Below, in pieces: positions 7,748 to 15,141 of a stretch of DNA of 54,363 nt (position 1 is its first letter; each line of letters starts with the position of its first letter). The stretch spans positions 1 through 54,363 of the forward strand of contig OMIN01000044.1 in the NCBI GenBank assembly GCA_900299145.1, in the 5' to 3' direction. The DNA comes from Betaproteobacteria bacterium (lineage in GTDB: Bacteria > Pseudomonadota > Gammaproteobacteria > Burkholderiales > SG8-41). The position numbers and the translations under genes were made by a program. The notes beneath the pieces were generated by a model that was not told the origin of the DNA, did no database searches, and was given only the letters and a program-made list of their open reading frames with translations.

Positions 7748-8776
7748 ATGTCCGACACGCCCCGCCAAGTCACCCTCAAGCCCAGCGGCCACAGTTACAG
7801 CGTCAGCGGCTACGAAACCATCCTCGACGGCGCGCTGCGCGAGGGCTACAACATCCCCTACGCCTGCCGCAACGGCGGCTGCGGCAGTTGCAAAGGCAAG
7901 CTCCTCGAAGGCACGGTCGATTACGGCAACTACAGCATCGCCACGCTCACCGACGCCGACAAGGCCAACGGCTACGCGCTCTTTTGCCAGGCCAAGCCGC
8001 TGAGCGACGTGGTGGTGGAATGCCGCGAAGTGAGCGGCGTGAAAGACATTCCCATCCGCACGCTGCCGTGCCGCGTGCAAAAGCTTGAGCGTCTCGCACC
8101 CGACGTGATGATGATTCAACTGCGGCTGCCGGCGAGCGAGCGGCTGCAGTTTCTCGCCGGGCAATATATCGATGTCACCACCAAATCCGGCATCCGCCGC
8201 AGCCTGTCGCTCGCCAACCCGCCGCACGACGACGCCATGCTGCAACTGCATTTGCGCAATTACGGCGGGCCGTTCAGCCAGTTCGTGTTCGGCACGCTGA
8301 AAGAAAAAGACATCCTGCGTTTTGAAGGCCCGCTCGGCACGTTTTTCCTGCGCGAAGACAGCGACAAGCCGCTGATCTTCCTCGCCAGCGGCACCGGCTT
8401 CGCACCGATCAAGGCCATCATCGAACACGCCATCCACAAGGGCATCAAACGCCCGATGACACTCTATTGGGGCTGCCGCGTGCACGATGACCTGTATCTT
8501 GATGCGCTCGCGCAACGTTGGGCCAGCGAACACGGCATCACCTACATCCCGGTGCTGTCAGAGCCGCGCGCCGAAGACAACTGGACCGGCCGCACCGGCT
8601 TCGTGCACCAGGCCGTGATGCAGGATTTTCCCGACATGTCCGCACATCAGGTGTACGCCTGCGGTGCGCCCATTGTCATCGAATCCGCGCGTCGCGATTT
8701 CACTACGCAGTGCAGGCTGCCGGAGGATGCGTTTTACAGCGACGCCTTCTCACCCTCAGCGCCGCCGGCGGCGTAG
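7748..8776 (+). CDS. Ferredoxin-type oxidoreductase (CDP-6-deoxy-hexulose reductase-like)
   Basis: This 342-residue electron-transfer flavoprotein has an N-terminal plant-type [2Fe-2S] domain (cysteines 40, 45, 48 in 'CRNGGCGSC', and 80 in 'ALFCQA'). An FAD domain ('SGIRRSLSLANPP', an RxxS/T-type motif) and an NAD(P)H domain ('IFLASGTGFAPIKAIIE', 'LYWGCRV') follow. The order matches AscD/E3-type reductases and reductase components of ring-hydroxylating oxygenases. Homologues in betaproteobacteria are usually annotated as CDP-6-deoxy-delta-3,4-glucoseen reductase, but no deoxysugar or oxygenase genes lie here, so the electron acceptor is unknown. Confidence 0.88.
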   Translation: MSDTPRQVTLKPSGHSYSVSGYETILDGALREGYNIPYACRNGGCGSCKGKLLEGTVDYGNYSIATLTDADKANGYALFCQAKPLSDVVVECREVSGVKDIPIRTLPCRVQKLERLAPDVMMIQLRLPASERLQFLAGQYIDVTTKSGIRRSLSLANPPHDDAMLQLHLRNYGGPFSQFVFGTLKEKDILRFEGPLGTFFLREDSDKPLIFLASGTGFAPIKAIIEHAIHKGIKRPMTLYWGCRVHDDLYLDALAQRWASEHGITYIPVLSEPRAEDNWTGRTGFVHQAVMQDFPDMSAHQVYACGAPIVIESARRDFTTQCRLPEDAFYSDAFSPSAPPAA

Positions 8777-8823
8777 CCGGTATTGGCCGACAGACGTCGA
8801 AAGCGAACACCGGAGCAACGAGC

Positions 8824-9234
8824 ATGGCCCGCCAGTGGCTGATCCCCATCCTCATCATGGTCGGCGTCTACGTGTTCTCGCAGCACAGCCTCAAAGGCGG
8901 GCCGGAAGTATCGGTGCACGACGCCGCCAACCTGCTGAAAAGCGTGCCGCGCCCTGTCGTTGTCGACCTGCGCGAACGCGCCGAGTTTGAGCAAGGCCAT
9001 ATCGCCGGCGCGATCTCCGTGCCGAGCGCGGAATTCAAGGAACGGCTGGATAGCCTGAAACTGCCCAAGACCGAAGCCGTGATCCTTTACGACACGGATG
9101 ATACGCGCGTTCGCGAATCGACCAAGCTGATGTACGAAAGCGGCTATCAGGGCGCGCTGAAGTTGAAAGGCGGGCTTGAGGCTTGGCGTGGGGCGGGGCA
9201 TGGCGTGGTTAAGCCGTTGCCGGCGAAGCCCTAA
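8824..9234 (+). CDS. Membrane-anchored rhodanese-like protein without catalytic cysteine
   Basis: This 136-residue protein has an N-terminal hydrophobic anchor ('WLIPILIMVGVYVFSQ') followed by one rhodanese fold: 'VVVDLRERAEFEQGHIAGAI', 'VPSAEF' and 'LKGGLEAWRGAGHGV'. Active rhodaneses have a Cys at the start of the active-site loop. Here the loop reads 'ILYDTDDTRVREST', with no cysteine, so sulfur transfer is unlikely and a binding or structural role is more plausible. The start at 8824 is chosen because the fold and anchor begin there; an open frame runs further upstream but overlaps the reductase gene. It lies 47 bases after that gene. Confidence 0.85.
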   Translation: MARQWLIPILIMVGVYVFSQHSLKGGPEVSVHDAANLLKSVPRPVVVDLRERAEFEQGHIAGAISVPSAEFKERLDSLKLPKTEAVILYDTDDTRVRESTKLMYESGYQGALKLKGGLEAWRGAGHGVVKPLPAKP

Positions 9235-9291
9235 TCAAGGCCCAAGGTTCGCTTGCCCGGCCAGATTAGCTAACGAGGCAACGACCTTTGT

Positions 9292-9360
9292 GTCCAACGC
9301 CGAAGTCACCGGCGCTGCGCGGCTTTATCGCGCAGCATCCGGTGGACCGCAGGGTTAGCC
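9292..9360 (-). other. attC-like integron recombination site
   Basis: Read on the minus strand, the site has R'' GGCTAAC, a 5-base spacer, L'' GGTCCACCGG, an 8-9 bp stem (CGCTGCGCG pairing with CGCGCAGC), L' CCGGTGACT, a 5-base spacer, and R' GTTGGAC. R' fits the core consensus GTTRRRY. Equal 5-base spacers and one extra base in L'' relative to L' are attC hallmarks, and that asymmetry fixes the orientation. It lies 14 bases beyond the stop of the minus-strand ORF, exactly where a cassette attC belongs. No integrase gene is in the window. Confidence 0.72.
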
Positions 9361-9373
9361 ATCAGCCTTCGCA

Positions 9374-10039
9374 TTACTTCCATATGAACTCCCCTGAGAA
9401 GTCGACGAACCAAAGAAAGATCTCATGTACGCGGTCGGCGATGCGATCAGCTTCAGCTCGGAGGTCTTTGTCATGTGGTATGGCCCAGATTTGGCGAACG
9501 ACGATACTGTCTATGATGTCGTCGGCAACTTTGAAATGCCAAAGACGAGCGGTGCTGCCTCTCGTTATCGATGACGTTCTTACATCTGGGCAAACTGCTC
9601 GATCAGCAACAGCCTGTTTAATGAGCTTTCCACTCTCATCGTAGTGGAACGTCAGGTTGTGGCGAATTCGGCCGACGAGCTGCTCAAACTCACTGCGTTT
9701 CGGTGCCTTGGGAAGAAACTGTTCAAGTTCCTTGAAGGACTGTTGCGTTTGACCGTCACAACGCGCAATTAGCGCCATGAGTTGTGGGTCGTTCTTGATT
9801 TCTTCGATGACTTTCAATCCCTCGTGAAGGTGCGCAAGCTGTGTCCTTACGAAGTACATTCCAGCGCCAGTCTGGCGAGTTCTCATACCAGGCGGCAGTT
9901 CCTTCTTCCACTCCGCCAGCGACTGATTCGCCAGCGACAGATCGTTGCAAGCCATCATCAGTTTGATGACGGTCATCGCGCCGGCGCCCCGGGACTGCAA
10001 ACGCTCGAAGTTCAAGAATCGCGTGGTTGTCCTGGACAC
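9374..10039 (-). CDS. HEPN-like hypothetical protein, probably cassette-borne
   Basis: I do not recognise a named family for this 221-residue protein. It is mostly helical by composition, and residues 126-132 read RHNLTFH within 'LVGRIRHNLTFHYDESG'. That fits the R-x(4-6)-H motif of HEPN domains, many of which are RNases of toxin-antitoxin or abortive-infection systems. No antitoxin-like partner is adjacent, so a defence role is only inferred. The start is a GTG; an internal ATG at residue 22 (MTVIKLMMACNDL) is a credible alternative. Base composition differs from the flanking genes. Its upstream region shares a 32-base stretch with that of the hypothetical gene at 20050. Confidence 0.6.
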   Translation of the reverse strand: MSRTTTRFLNFERLQSRGAGAMTVIKLMMACNDLSLANQSLAEWKKELPPGMRTRQTGAGMYFVRTQLAHLHEGLKVIEEIKNDPQLMALIARCDGQTQQSFKELEQFLPKAPKRSEFEQLVGRIRHNLTFHYDESGKLIKQAVADRAVCPDVRTSSITRGSTARLWHFKVADDIIDSIVVRQIWAIPHDKDLRAEADRIADRVHEIFLWFVDFSGEFIWK

Positions 10040-10074
10040 GTTCGGGGATATGTTGTCGTAGTGGCTACCTAGTC

Positions 10075-10106
10075 TTATACAGCAAAAACACCGTACAACA
10101 TCCCGG
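10075..10106 (-). repeat. Leader sequence shared with the gene at 20050, copy X
   Basis: On the plus strand this stretch begins TTATACAGCA and ends CATCCCGG. It aligns without gaps to 20657-20688 at 26 of 32 positions. Both copies lie just upstream (minus strand) of low-GC hypothetical genes, so they may be a common promoter or cassette leader. Confidence 0.55.
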
Positions 10107-10230
10107 TGCGCCGCTTAACATTCCATGGTTTACTCAGGAAATTTTGAACAAAATCAATTAGTTAATAAACCTTGGTATGTTGGGCTACAGTAATATCAAA
10201 TTCCGCAAAAGCGGCAACCTGCTCCCTATC

Positions 10231-11019
10231 TCACCGCCCGCCAACCACCTTCCTTATCTGCGCCACCGCAGCCGCAATCTTGAACTCCAGCCCCTGCTTG
10301 CCATAAGCCACGCTGGCGCGCGCGGGATTGCCACTGACTCCCGTCACTTTGAAATCCCCGCCCGGCGCAAGCTTGTCCTTGCGGATGTAATCCGGATTGA
10401 TGGCCATGAGTTCGGATGTGTCTTCGATGCCGGCGTGGGTGCCGATGCTTTCCGCCGTTTCGCCCTGGCTCCGCAGCCATTTATTGAATGCGGGTGAGTG
10501 GTAGTAATCGCCGATGTAATGCACGCGCACGCCGCTATCGGCCCATTCCTTGTTAAGCCGCGCGGCGGCGGATTGCAGACCCTTCTGGTTCGGGCCGCTG
10601 TCGCCGATCAGCACGATGTCCTTGAAGCCGTTGACGCGAAAGCTGCGCGCGGCGTATTCGGTGACCTTGATGAAGTGTTCCTCCGGCAGCGTGATGCTGC
10701 CGGGGAACAGCATGTGCCCGCTGGGCGGATTGAGATTGCCTTCGGGCACATAAGCGAGCACCGGCGCCACCAGCGCGTTGCCCAGCCGCCGCGCGATTTC
10801 GCCCGCCGCGTGTTTGACAATGAAGTTGTGTTTGCCGAGCACCATGTGCGGCCCGTTTTGCTCGGTGCCGCCGGTGGGAAAAATGATCGTAGTTTTGCCG
10901 TCCTTGATGGCGTCACGCACCTCGACCCACGTGAGTTCCTCGATGAACACGCTGTCGGCCGCTTGAGCCGATATAGAAATAAATGAATAAAAACAGATGC
11001 TTATGATTAACCAGCGCAT
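10231..11019 (-). CDS. Exported creatininase-family protein
   Basis: This 262-residue protein has a signal peptide (about residues 1-20, cleaved near 'ISAQAADS') and a creatininase/creatinine amidohydrolase fold: 'IIFPTGGTEQNGPHMVLGKHN', then 'LAYVPEGNLNPPSGHMLFPG' and 'THAGIEDTSE'. In classical family members the first motif is 'GSTEQHGPHLPLGTD' and a later one is 'NGHGGN'. Here they read TEQNGPHMVLGKHN and 'GDSGPNQ', so several metal ligands are changed. Family membership is clear, but creatinine hydrolysis is doubtful. It is the last gene of the minus-strand block headed by iclR. Its first codons overlap an AT-rich repeat. Confidence 0.82.
   Translation of the reverse strand: MRWLIISICFYSFISISAQAADSVFIEELTWVEVRDAIKDGKTTIIFPTGGTEQNGPHMVLGKHNFIVKHAAGEIARRLGNALVAPVLAYVPEGNLNPPSGHMLFPGSITLPEEHFIKVTEYAARSFRVNGFKDIVLIGDSGPNQKGLQSAAARLNKEWADSGVRVHYIGDYYHSPAFNKWLRSQGETAESIGTHAGIEDTSELMAINPDYIRKDKLAPGGDFKVTGVSGNPARASVAYGKQGLEFKIAAAVAQIRKVVGGR
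10976..11003 (-). repeat. AT-rich boundary repeat, copy 4, in the creatininase signal peptide
   Basis: On the minus strand this reads TAAGCATCTG, then TTTTTATTC, then ATTTATTTC. It is inside the 5' end of the exported creatininase-like gene and is read as I-S-I-C-F-Y-S-F-I-S. That is a different frame from the dsbD copy, so the likeness is at DNA rather than protein level. Confidence 0.72.
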
Positions 11020-11070
11020 GCCAGCCTCGATGTGTGATGACGTGTAACAGGGTACCGCGCTTACGTTTGC

Positions 11071-12099
11071 TTACTGTGCAACAGCGCCGGAAGTTTTGAC
11101 CACGCGCGCCCACTTTACCAGTTCGCTTTTGATGTAAGCGTCAAACGCCGCCGCCGAATTGCCCACAGGCACGGCGCCGTCTGCCGTCAGCCGCGCGATG
11201 ACCTCCGGAAATTGAAGCGCCTGCACGAAGGCAGTATTTAACGTGGCGACTACATGTGCCGGCGTGCCCGCCGGCACCAGTATGCCCGTCCACGAGGTTG
11301 ATTGCGCGCCGGGGAAACCCGCTTCGTCCATGGTGGGCAACTCCGGCGCGGGGGCCACGCGCGCGGGGGTGGTCACTGCCAGCGCGCGCAGGCGGCCACT
11401 ACGGTAGTGCGGCATGGACGAAGGAATGCCATTGAAGAACAACTGCAGTTGCCCCGCGATCAAATCGGTGAGGCCGGGATTGCTGCCTTTGTACGGCACG
11501 TGCGTGAACTTCACACCGGCAACAGACTGGAACAACTCCCCCGTGAGATGCGAACCGGTACCGCTGCCCGCAGAACCGACATTGAGCGTGCCGGGTTTGG
11601 CCTTGGCAAGCGCCACCAGTTCCTTCGGCGATTTTGCCGACAGCGCAGGATGCACCAGCAACATGTAGGCGGCGGACGCCAGTTGTGTGACCGGCGCGAA
11701 ATCACGCAGCGGGTCGTAGCCGAGCTTGCGGTAGAGCGCCGGGCTGATCGCGATATTGCCAATGGTGCCCATCAGCAGCGTGTGGCCATCGGGTGCGGCT
11801 TTCGCCACGATTTCCGTGCCGACAATGCCGCCGGAGCCGGGCCGGTTGTCGATCACCACTTGCTGGCCGAGCCGGTCGGCGATTTTGGGAGCAACGGCGC
11901 GCGCCACCAGATCGGTGGTGCCGCCCGCGCCATTGGGAACGATAAAGCGGATCGGGCGCGTGGGGTACGCCGAAACAGCGGGCGCCGCCGCGGCACACGC
12001 CGATGTCGCGTGCACGATAACGCCAGCCAAACAAAGCGTAGCCCGCAAGAAGCGCAGCGTATTGCGGGAACAATGTTCCCGTATTGCGCGTCGCTTCAT
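11071..12099 (-). CDS. Bug-family TTT solute-binding protein
   Basis: This 342-residue periplasmic binding protein has an N-terminal export signal ending near 'ATSACAAA' and the family opening 'YPTRPIRFIVPNGAGGTTDL'. It also has 'LGQQVVIDNRPGSGGIVG', 'VPYKGSNPGLTDLIAGQLQL' and the C-terminal 'LVKWARVVKTSG'. Such proteins feed TctAB-type transporters, which are absent here, and the ligand is unknown. The gene lies inside the minus-strand catabolic block, so the ligand may be the substrate of that pathway. The codons for the signal peptide are largely built from an inverted pair of REP-like sequences. Confidence 0.93.
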   Translation of the reverse strand: MKRRAIREHCSRNTLRFLRATLCLAGVIVHATSACAAAAPAVSAYPTRPIRFIVPNGAGGTTDLVARAVAPKIADRLGQQVVIDNRPGSGGIVGTEIVAKAAPDGHTLLMGTIGNIAISPALYRKLGYDPLRDFAPVTQLASAAYMLLVHPALSAKSPKELVALAKAKPGTLNVGSAGSGTGSHLTGELFQSVAGVKFTHVPYKGSNPGLTDLIAGQLQLFFNGIPSSMPHYRSGRLRALAVTTPARVAPAPELPTMDEAGFPGAQSTSWTGILVPAGTPAHVVATLNTAFVQALQFPEVIARLTADGAVPVGNSAAAFDAYIKSELVKWARVVKTSGAVAQ

Positions 12100-12110
12100 A
12101 CAGGCTACGG
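12037..12110. repeat. Inverted pair of REP-like palindromic units
   Basis: 12037-12072 begins CGTAGCCCGCAAGAAGCGC and ends ATTGCGGGAACA. The stretch 12073-12110, read on the minus strand, begins CGTAGCCTGTATGAAGCG and ends AATACGGGAACAT. The two units are diverged copies facing each other, making a large imperfect palindrome centred near 12072. Each has the form of widespread proteobacterial REP units (GTAG-C-C-G, AGCGCAGCG, C-G-G-G). The pair overlaps the first 21 codons of the Bug gene. Confidence 0.7.
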
Positions 12111-12125
12111 CAACAAACGCACGCC

Positions 12126-12758
12126 TTACTGCAACGGCGAAAACGCGGAAGGCATCATGATTTTATTTTCCTGCGCCACCAGGTTGTAACCCGGCAGGCC
12201 GAGCTTGGCGGCATTCGGCGGCCACACACCGGCGGCAGAGGCCTTGTCGCGCGTGGCATTGCGCGCATCCAGCGACGGATACGGCCAGATATGCACGAAC
12301 TTGTTGAGGCCGCCGAGTTCGGAATACCACGCCGCGCACAGCGGGCTGAATTTCAGGCGCTCCGGCACACCCTTTTCCCACACGGCGCGCAGCTTGGGCA
12401 AGTCACCCGCGGCATGCGTGTAGGTGCGCATTTCGTAGTACGGCCCCATCTTGGCGGGCGGCAATTCTGGCGACACCGAAAACGGCATGAAAATTTCGGA
12501 ACGCATGTTGACAATGAATTCGCTGATGTTCGGCGGCCACACTTTGTCGGCGACGGCGGCAGCGCGAATGCGATTGCGTTCTTCCAGATCCTTGTATCCC
12601 CACACATGAATGATCTGGTTCAAAGGGCCGATTTCCGTGTGCCAGAACGCCGTCAGCGGCGAATAGGTCTTGCGTTTTTCGTAGGCTTCGCCGAAACGTT
12701 TTTCCACTTCGGCGAGCGAACGGGGTTTGAGGTCATAGGTACGCATTTCGTAAATCAT
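12126..12758 (-). CDS. NIPSNAP family protein, two-domain
   Basis: This 210-residue protein contains two NIPSNAP ferredoxin-like alpha/beta domains in tandem. The first opens with 'MIYEMRTYDLKPRSLAEVEK' and has 'NQIIHVWGYKDLEERNRIR'. The second opens with 'YYEMRTYTHAAGDLPKL' and has 'NKFVHIWPYPSLDARNATR'. There is no signal peptide, and the biochemical role of bacterial NIPSNAP proteins is not established. The start at 12758 is fixed by an AAGGAG Shine-Dalgarno; a longer open frame upstream is only a shadow of the oxidoreductase gene. It sits between the Gfo/Idh gene and the Bug gene in the same direction. Confidence 0.92.
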   Translation of the reverse strand: MIYEMRTYDLKPRSLAEVEKRFGEAYEKRKTYSPLTAFWHTEIGPLNQIIHVWGYKDLEERNRIRAAAVADKVWPPNISEFIVNMRSEIFMPFSVSPELPPAKMGPYYEMRTYTHAAGDLPKLRAVWEKGVPERLKFSPLCAAWYSELGGLNKFVHIWPYPSLDARNATRDKASAAGVWPPNAAKLGLPGYNLVAQENKIMMPSAFSPLQ

Positions 12759-12792
12759 GGTTGCTCCTTGGTTGGTGGTTGTTTGCCTGGTT

Positions 12793-14019
12793 CTAGGAAA
12801 TTCCGCTGTAATCCACATACCCCCACGCGCGCTTTTCCACCGAGGCCTCGGCGGCATCCCACACGCGGTGAATCTTGAGTTTGTCACGAAAGCTGGGGCT
12901 GCATTCATACCCCTTGTTGATCGCTTGTGCAAATGCGTGCCAGGTTTGCGCCACCAGATACGCGCCGCGCCCGCGATCCATGCCGTCAACGTAGTAATGC
13001 TTTTTCGGGATGGCGATTTCGCGGTACTGATTCTGCAGCCGCTCCGGCGGCGTGGGGTTGGCGGCGTACTCGCGCAAATTGGCGCGCGCGCCATAGAGCT
13101 TGAGTTCGCCGCGCGAAGGGTCGCCCTCGCCGGTTTTTTTGTTCCAGTCAGGCGAGCTGCCGGTGGCAAGCATCAGCATGCCCTCGGTGCCGTAAACCTC
13201 GAAATGGTTGCCGCTGCCGTACCACGCGGTAAACGAGGTCTGCATCGTGCCCATGATGGGCTCACCGGCTTTAGTGTGCATGCGCAGCAGGTAGTTCATG
13301 TTGTCCACCTGATTGCTGCGGATCACGCCGCCGGTGTCCACGGCGATGCGCTCCGGTACCTGCACTGCCATGTCGGCCGAGATGGCGGTAATGTCGCAGC
13401 CGAGCACGCTCATCACGCGGTCAAGGCTGTGGCCGCTGCGATAGCCGGGGTGACCGCCCATGCCGGCGTCGAACAGCCATTGCCGGTGTGACGGGCGCGG
13501 CACGATGTAGTTGCCGACAAAGTACGTATGATTGAACGACAGCGGCCGGCCGATATACCCCTCGCGCACCAGTTGCGCCATGTGCAGCGTGGCGGGCTCG
13601 TAATGGCTTTGGTGGCCGATCACCGTGCGCACGCCTGCCTGTTTGGCCAGTGCGGTCATGGCGCGCGCCTCGGCAGTCGAAATGCCCAGCGGCTGTTCGC
13701 AATACACATGCTTGCCCGCGCGCAACGCGGCGGAAACCACCTTGTAGTGGTGCACCGGTCGCACCGACACGCACACCACGTCGATCTGCGGCAGCGCTTC
13801 GAGCATGTGTTCGACGTTATCGAAGGCATGCGGCACGCCAAAATGGCGCGCTGCGTTTTGCGCGGTTTCCTGTTGCGTCGTGCACACCGCCACCACATCG
13901 TAAATATCGGCAAGCTTTTTGAGCGCCGGCAGATGCGCACGCGCGGCCCAGCCTTCGCGTCCGTCGGGGCTGTTTTTCAGGCCGGCGCCGGTGACGGCGA
14001 CTTTGAGCCGCTTTGGCAT
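12793..14019 (-). CDS. Gfo/Idh/MocA family oxidoreductase
   Basis: This 408-residue NAD(P)-dependent oxidoreductase has an N-terminal Rossmann domain ('LKVAVTGAGL', 'VVAVCTTQQETAQNAARHFG', 'DVVCVSVRPVHHYKVVSAAL'). The family's 'GKHVYCEQPLGISTAEARAM' holds the EKP-type motif, here EQP. Members act on sugars, cyclitols and related alcohols; the substrate is not predictable here. The C-terminal domain includes 'DAGMGGHPGYRSGHSLD', which carries the histidine/aspartate region. It is cotranscribed with the NIPSNAP gene 34 bases downstream. An AT-rich repeat lies between it and the CitE-like gene. Confidence 0.9.
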   Translation of the reverse strand: MPKRLKVAVTGAGLKNSPDGREGWAARAHLPALKKLADIYDVVAVCTTQQETAQNAARHFGVPHAFDNVEHMLEALPQIDVVCVSVRPVHHYKVVSAALRAGKHVYCEQPLGISTAEARAMTALAKQAGVRTVIGHQSHYEPATLHMAQLVREGYIGRPLSFNHTYFVGNYIVPRPSHRQWLFDAGMGGHPGYRSGHSLDRVMSVLGCDITAISADMAVQVPERIAVDTGGVIRSNQVDNMNYLLRMHTKAGEPIMGTMQTSFTAWYGSGNHFEVYGTEGMLMLATGSSPDWNKKTGEGDPSRGELKLYGARANLREYAANPTPPERLQNQYREIAIPKKHYYVDGMDRGRGAYLVAQTWHAFAQAINKGYECSPSFRDKLKIHRVWDAAEASVEKRAWGYVDYSGIS

Positions 14020-14026
14020 GGTGATC

Positions 14027-14053
14027 TAACTAATTGTTTTTATTGATATTTTT
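14027..14053 (+). repeat. AT-rich boundary repeat, copy 5
   Basis: This reads TAACTAATTG, then TTTTTATTG, then ATATTTTT on the plus strand, opposite to the flanking minus-strand genes. It fills the 32-base gap between the CitE-like stop codon, which it touches, and the oxidoreductase start, which lies 8 bases away. Confidence 0.78.
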
Positions 14054-14969
14054 AGGCTCGATATTCCATTGCCGCCAGCGTGCGCGATTCGCGCTTTTTG
14101 ATCGCCTCATACCGCGCGATGAGCTTGCGCGCACGCACAATGATCGGAACATCCACCATCTTGCCATCCAGCGTGAACGAGCCGCGCCCGCTGGCGGCGG
14201 CCTCGTCATCCAGTTTGATGAGCTTCTGCGCGTAAGCCACTTCCGCGTCGCCCGGCGTGTATTCCTGATTGACGATGGCGACTTGTCCCGGATGGATGCA
14301 GCCCGCGCCCATGAAGCCGAAATCGCGTGAACGGCGCACCATTTTGCGGAATGCCTCCCAGTCGCCGAAGCCCGCGATGCTGTCGATGAAGCCCAGCGGA
14401 ATCACGCCGGCGGCGTTGGCGGCAAATATCATCTGTTGCTTCGGGTAGAGCAACGCTTCGCCGGTGGGCTGCATATTGTTGTCGAGCGCAAAATCCTCGC
14501 CACCCAGATTGAACGCCACGATGCGGGGCGAAGCGCTCACGATGTCGCGCATCCTGAAAAACGCCGCAGCGGTTTCGACCATCACAATGAATTTCGTGCG
14601 GCCAACGGGCACACCGCGTTTTTCTTCGAGTTCACTCACCAGCTCGTCGAGCAGTTGCACGTGCGACACGCCACCAATTTTGGTGCAGGCCAGCGCATCG
14701 ACGTCAGGGCAAATCGCGTGTTCAATGTCGCGCACCGCCATCGACAGCGGCTGGTTGAAACGCACCACCACATCGGCGCCGCCACGCCGCACGCGCGCAG
14801 CGGCTTTTTCGACGAGTTTGCGCGCCCCGGCTTTTTCGGCCATCGGCACGCTGTCTTCAAGATCGAGCTGAATCACATCCGCGCCGCGCGTGTGCGCCCT
14901 GTCGACGTACTTTTCGACGTTGACCGGGCAATACATCAACGAGCGCCAGACGGGGAGTTCACGAGTCAT
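14052..14969 (-). CDS. CitE-like CoA-ester lyase (HpcH/HpaI aldolase family)
   Basis: This 305-residue protein belongs to the citrate lyase beta-subunit-like family, whose members cleave or form malyl-, citramalyl- or related CoA esters with Mg2+. It shows 'RSLMYCPVNVEKYVDRA', 'DVIQLDLEDSVPMAEK', 'KFIVMVETAAAFFRM', 'FNLGGEDFALD' (metal and carboxylate binding) and 'GCIHPGQVAIVNQEY'. The start at 14969 is preferred because AAGGAT lies 7 bases upstream. Next to a class III CoA-transferase, it suggests a route of CoA activation followed by C-C cleavage of a hydroxy acid, but the substrate is not known. Confidence 0.88.
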   Translation of the reverse strand: MTRELPVWRSLMYCPVNVEKYVDRAHTRGADVIQLDLEDSVPMAEKAGARKLVEKAAARVRRGGADVVVRFNQPLSMAVRDIEHAICPDVDALACTKIGGVSHVQLLDELVSELEEKRGVPVGRTKFIVMVETAAAFFRMRDIVSASPRIVAFNLGGEDFALDNNMQPTGEALLYPKQQMIFAANAAGVIPLGFIDSIAGFGDWEAFRKMVRRSRDFGFMGAGCIHPGQVAIVNQEYTPGDAEVAYAQKLIKLDDEAAASGRGSFTLDGKMVDVPIIVRARKLIARYEAIKKRESRTLAAMEYRA

Positions 14970-15141
14970 GACTGATCCTTCAGGTTCGATCAATGGTTGC
15001 AAAACAGCGAAAGAAGCTGCACAAGCGATTCAAGTCGGCATTCCGGAGCAGGCCAGAACGACGGCGGGGTGATAGTGCAAATTTTCTATGCTTTGTTTCT
15101 ATGCTTTGCGATCCGGCGGCAAAACAGCTGACATTGCGCGA

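Larger units (their letters stand above)
9298..10119 (-). mobile_element. Probable solitary integron gene cassette
   Basis: A minus-strand ORF is followed by an attC-like site, and a GTTAAGC core-type site lies upstream at 10119-10113. Together they would bound a circularisable unit of about 820 bases. The GC content is visibly lower than in neighbouring genes. There is no second attC and no intI, so it would be a single cassette at a secondary site or a relic. The upstream boundary is an inference from a 7-base match only. Confidence 0.5.

Noticed and set aside
10143-10169. Possible extra AT-rich repeat copy (CAATTAGTTA shared with the copy at 14027)
   Set aside because: Only about ten bases align and the rest does not follow the consensus.
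12157-12175. ATTTTATTTTCC stretch resembling the AT-rich repeat
   Set aside because: It encodes the conserved C-terminal N-K-I-M-M-P of the NIPSNAP protein and matches the repeat over too few bases.
12759-13169. N-terminal extension of the NIPSNAP ORF
   Set aside because: It overlaps the oxidoreductase gene in another frame, and a clear AAGGAG precedes the internal ATG at 12758.
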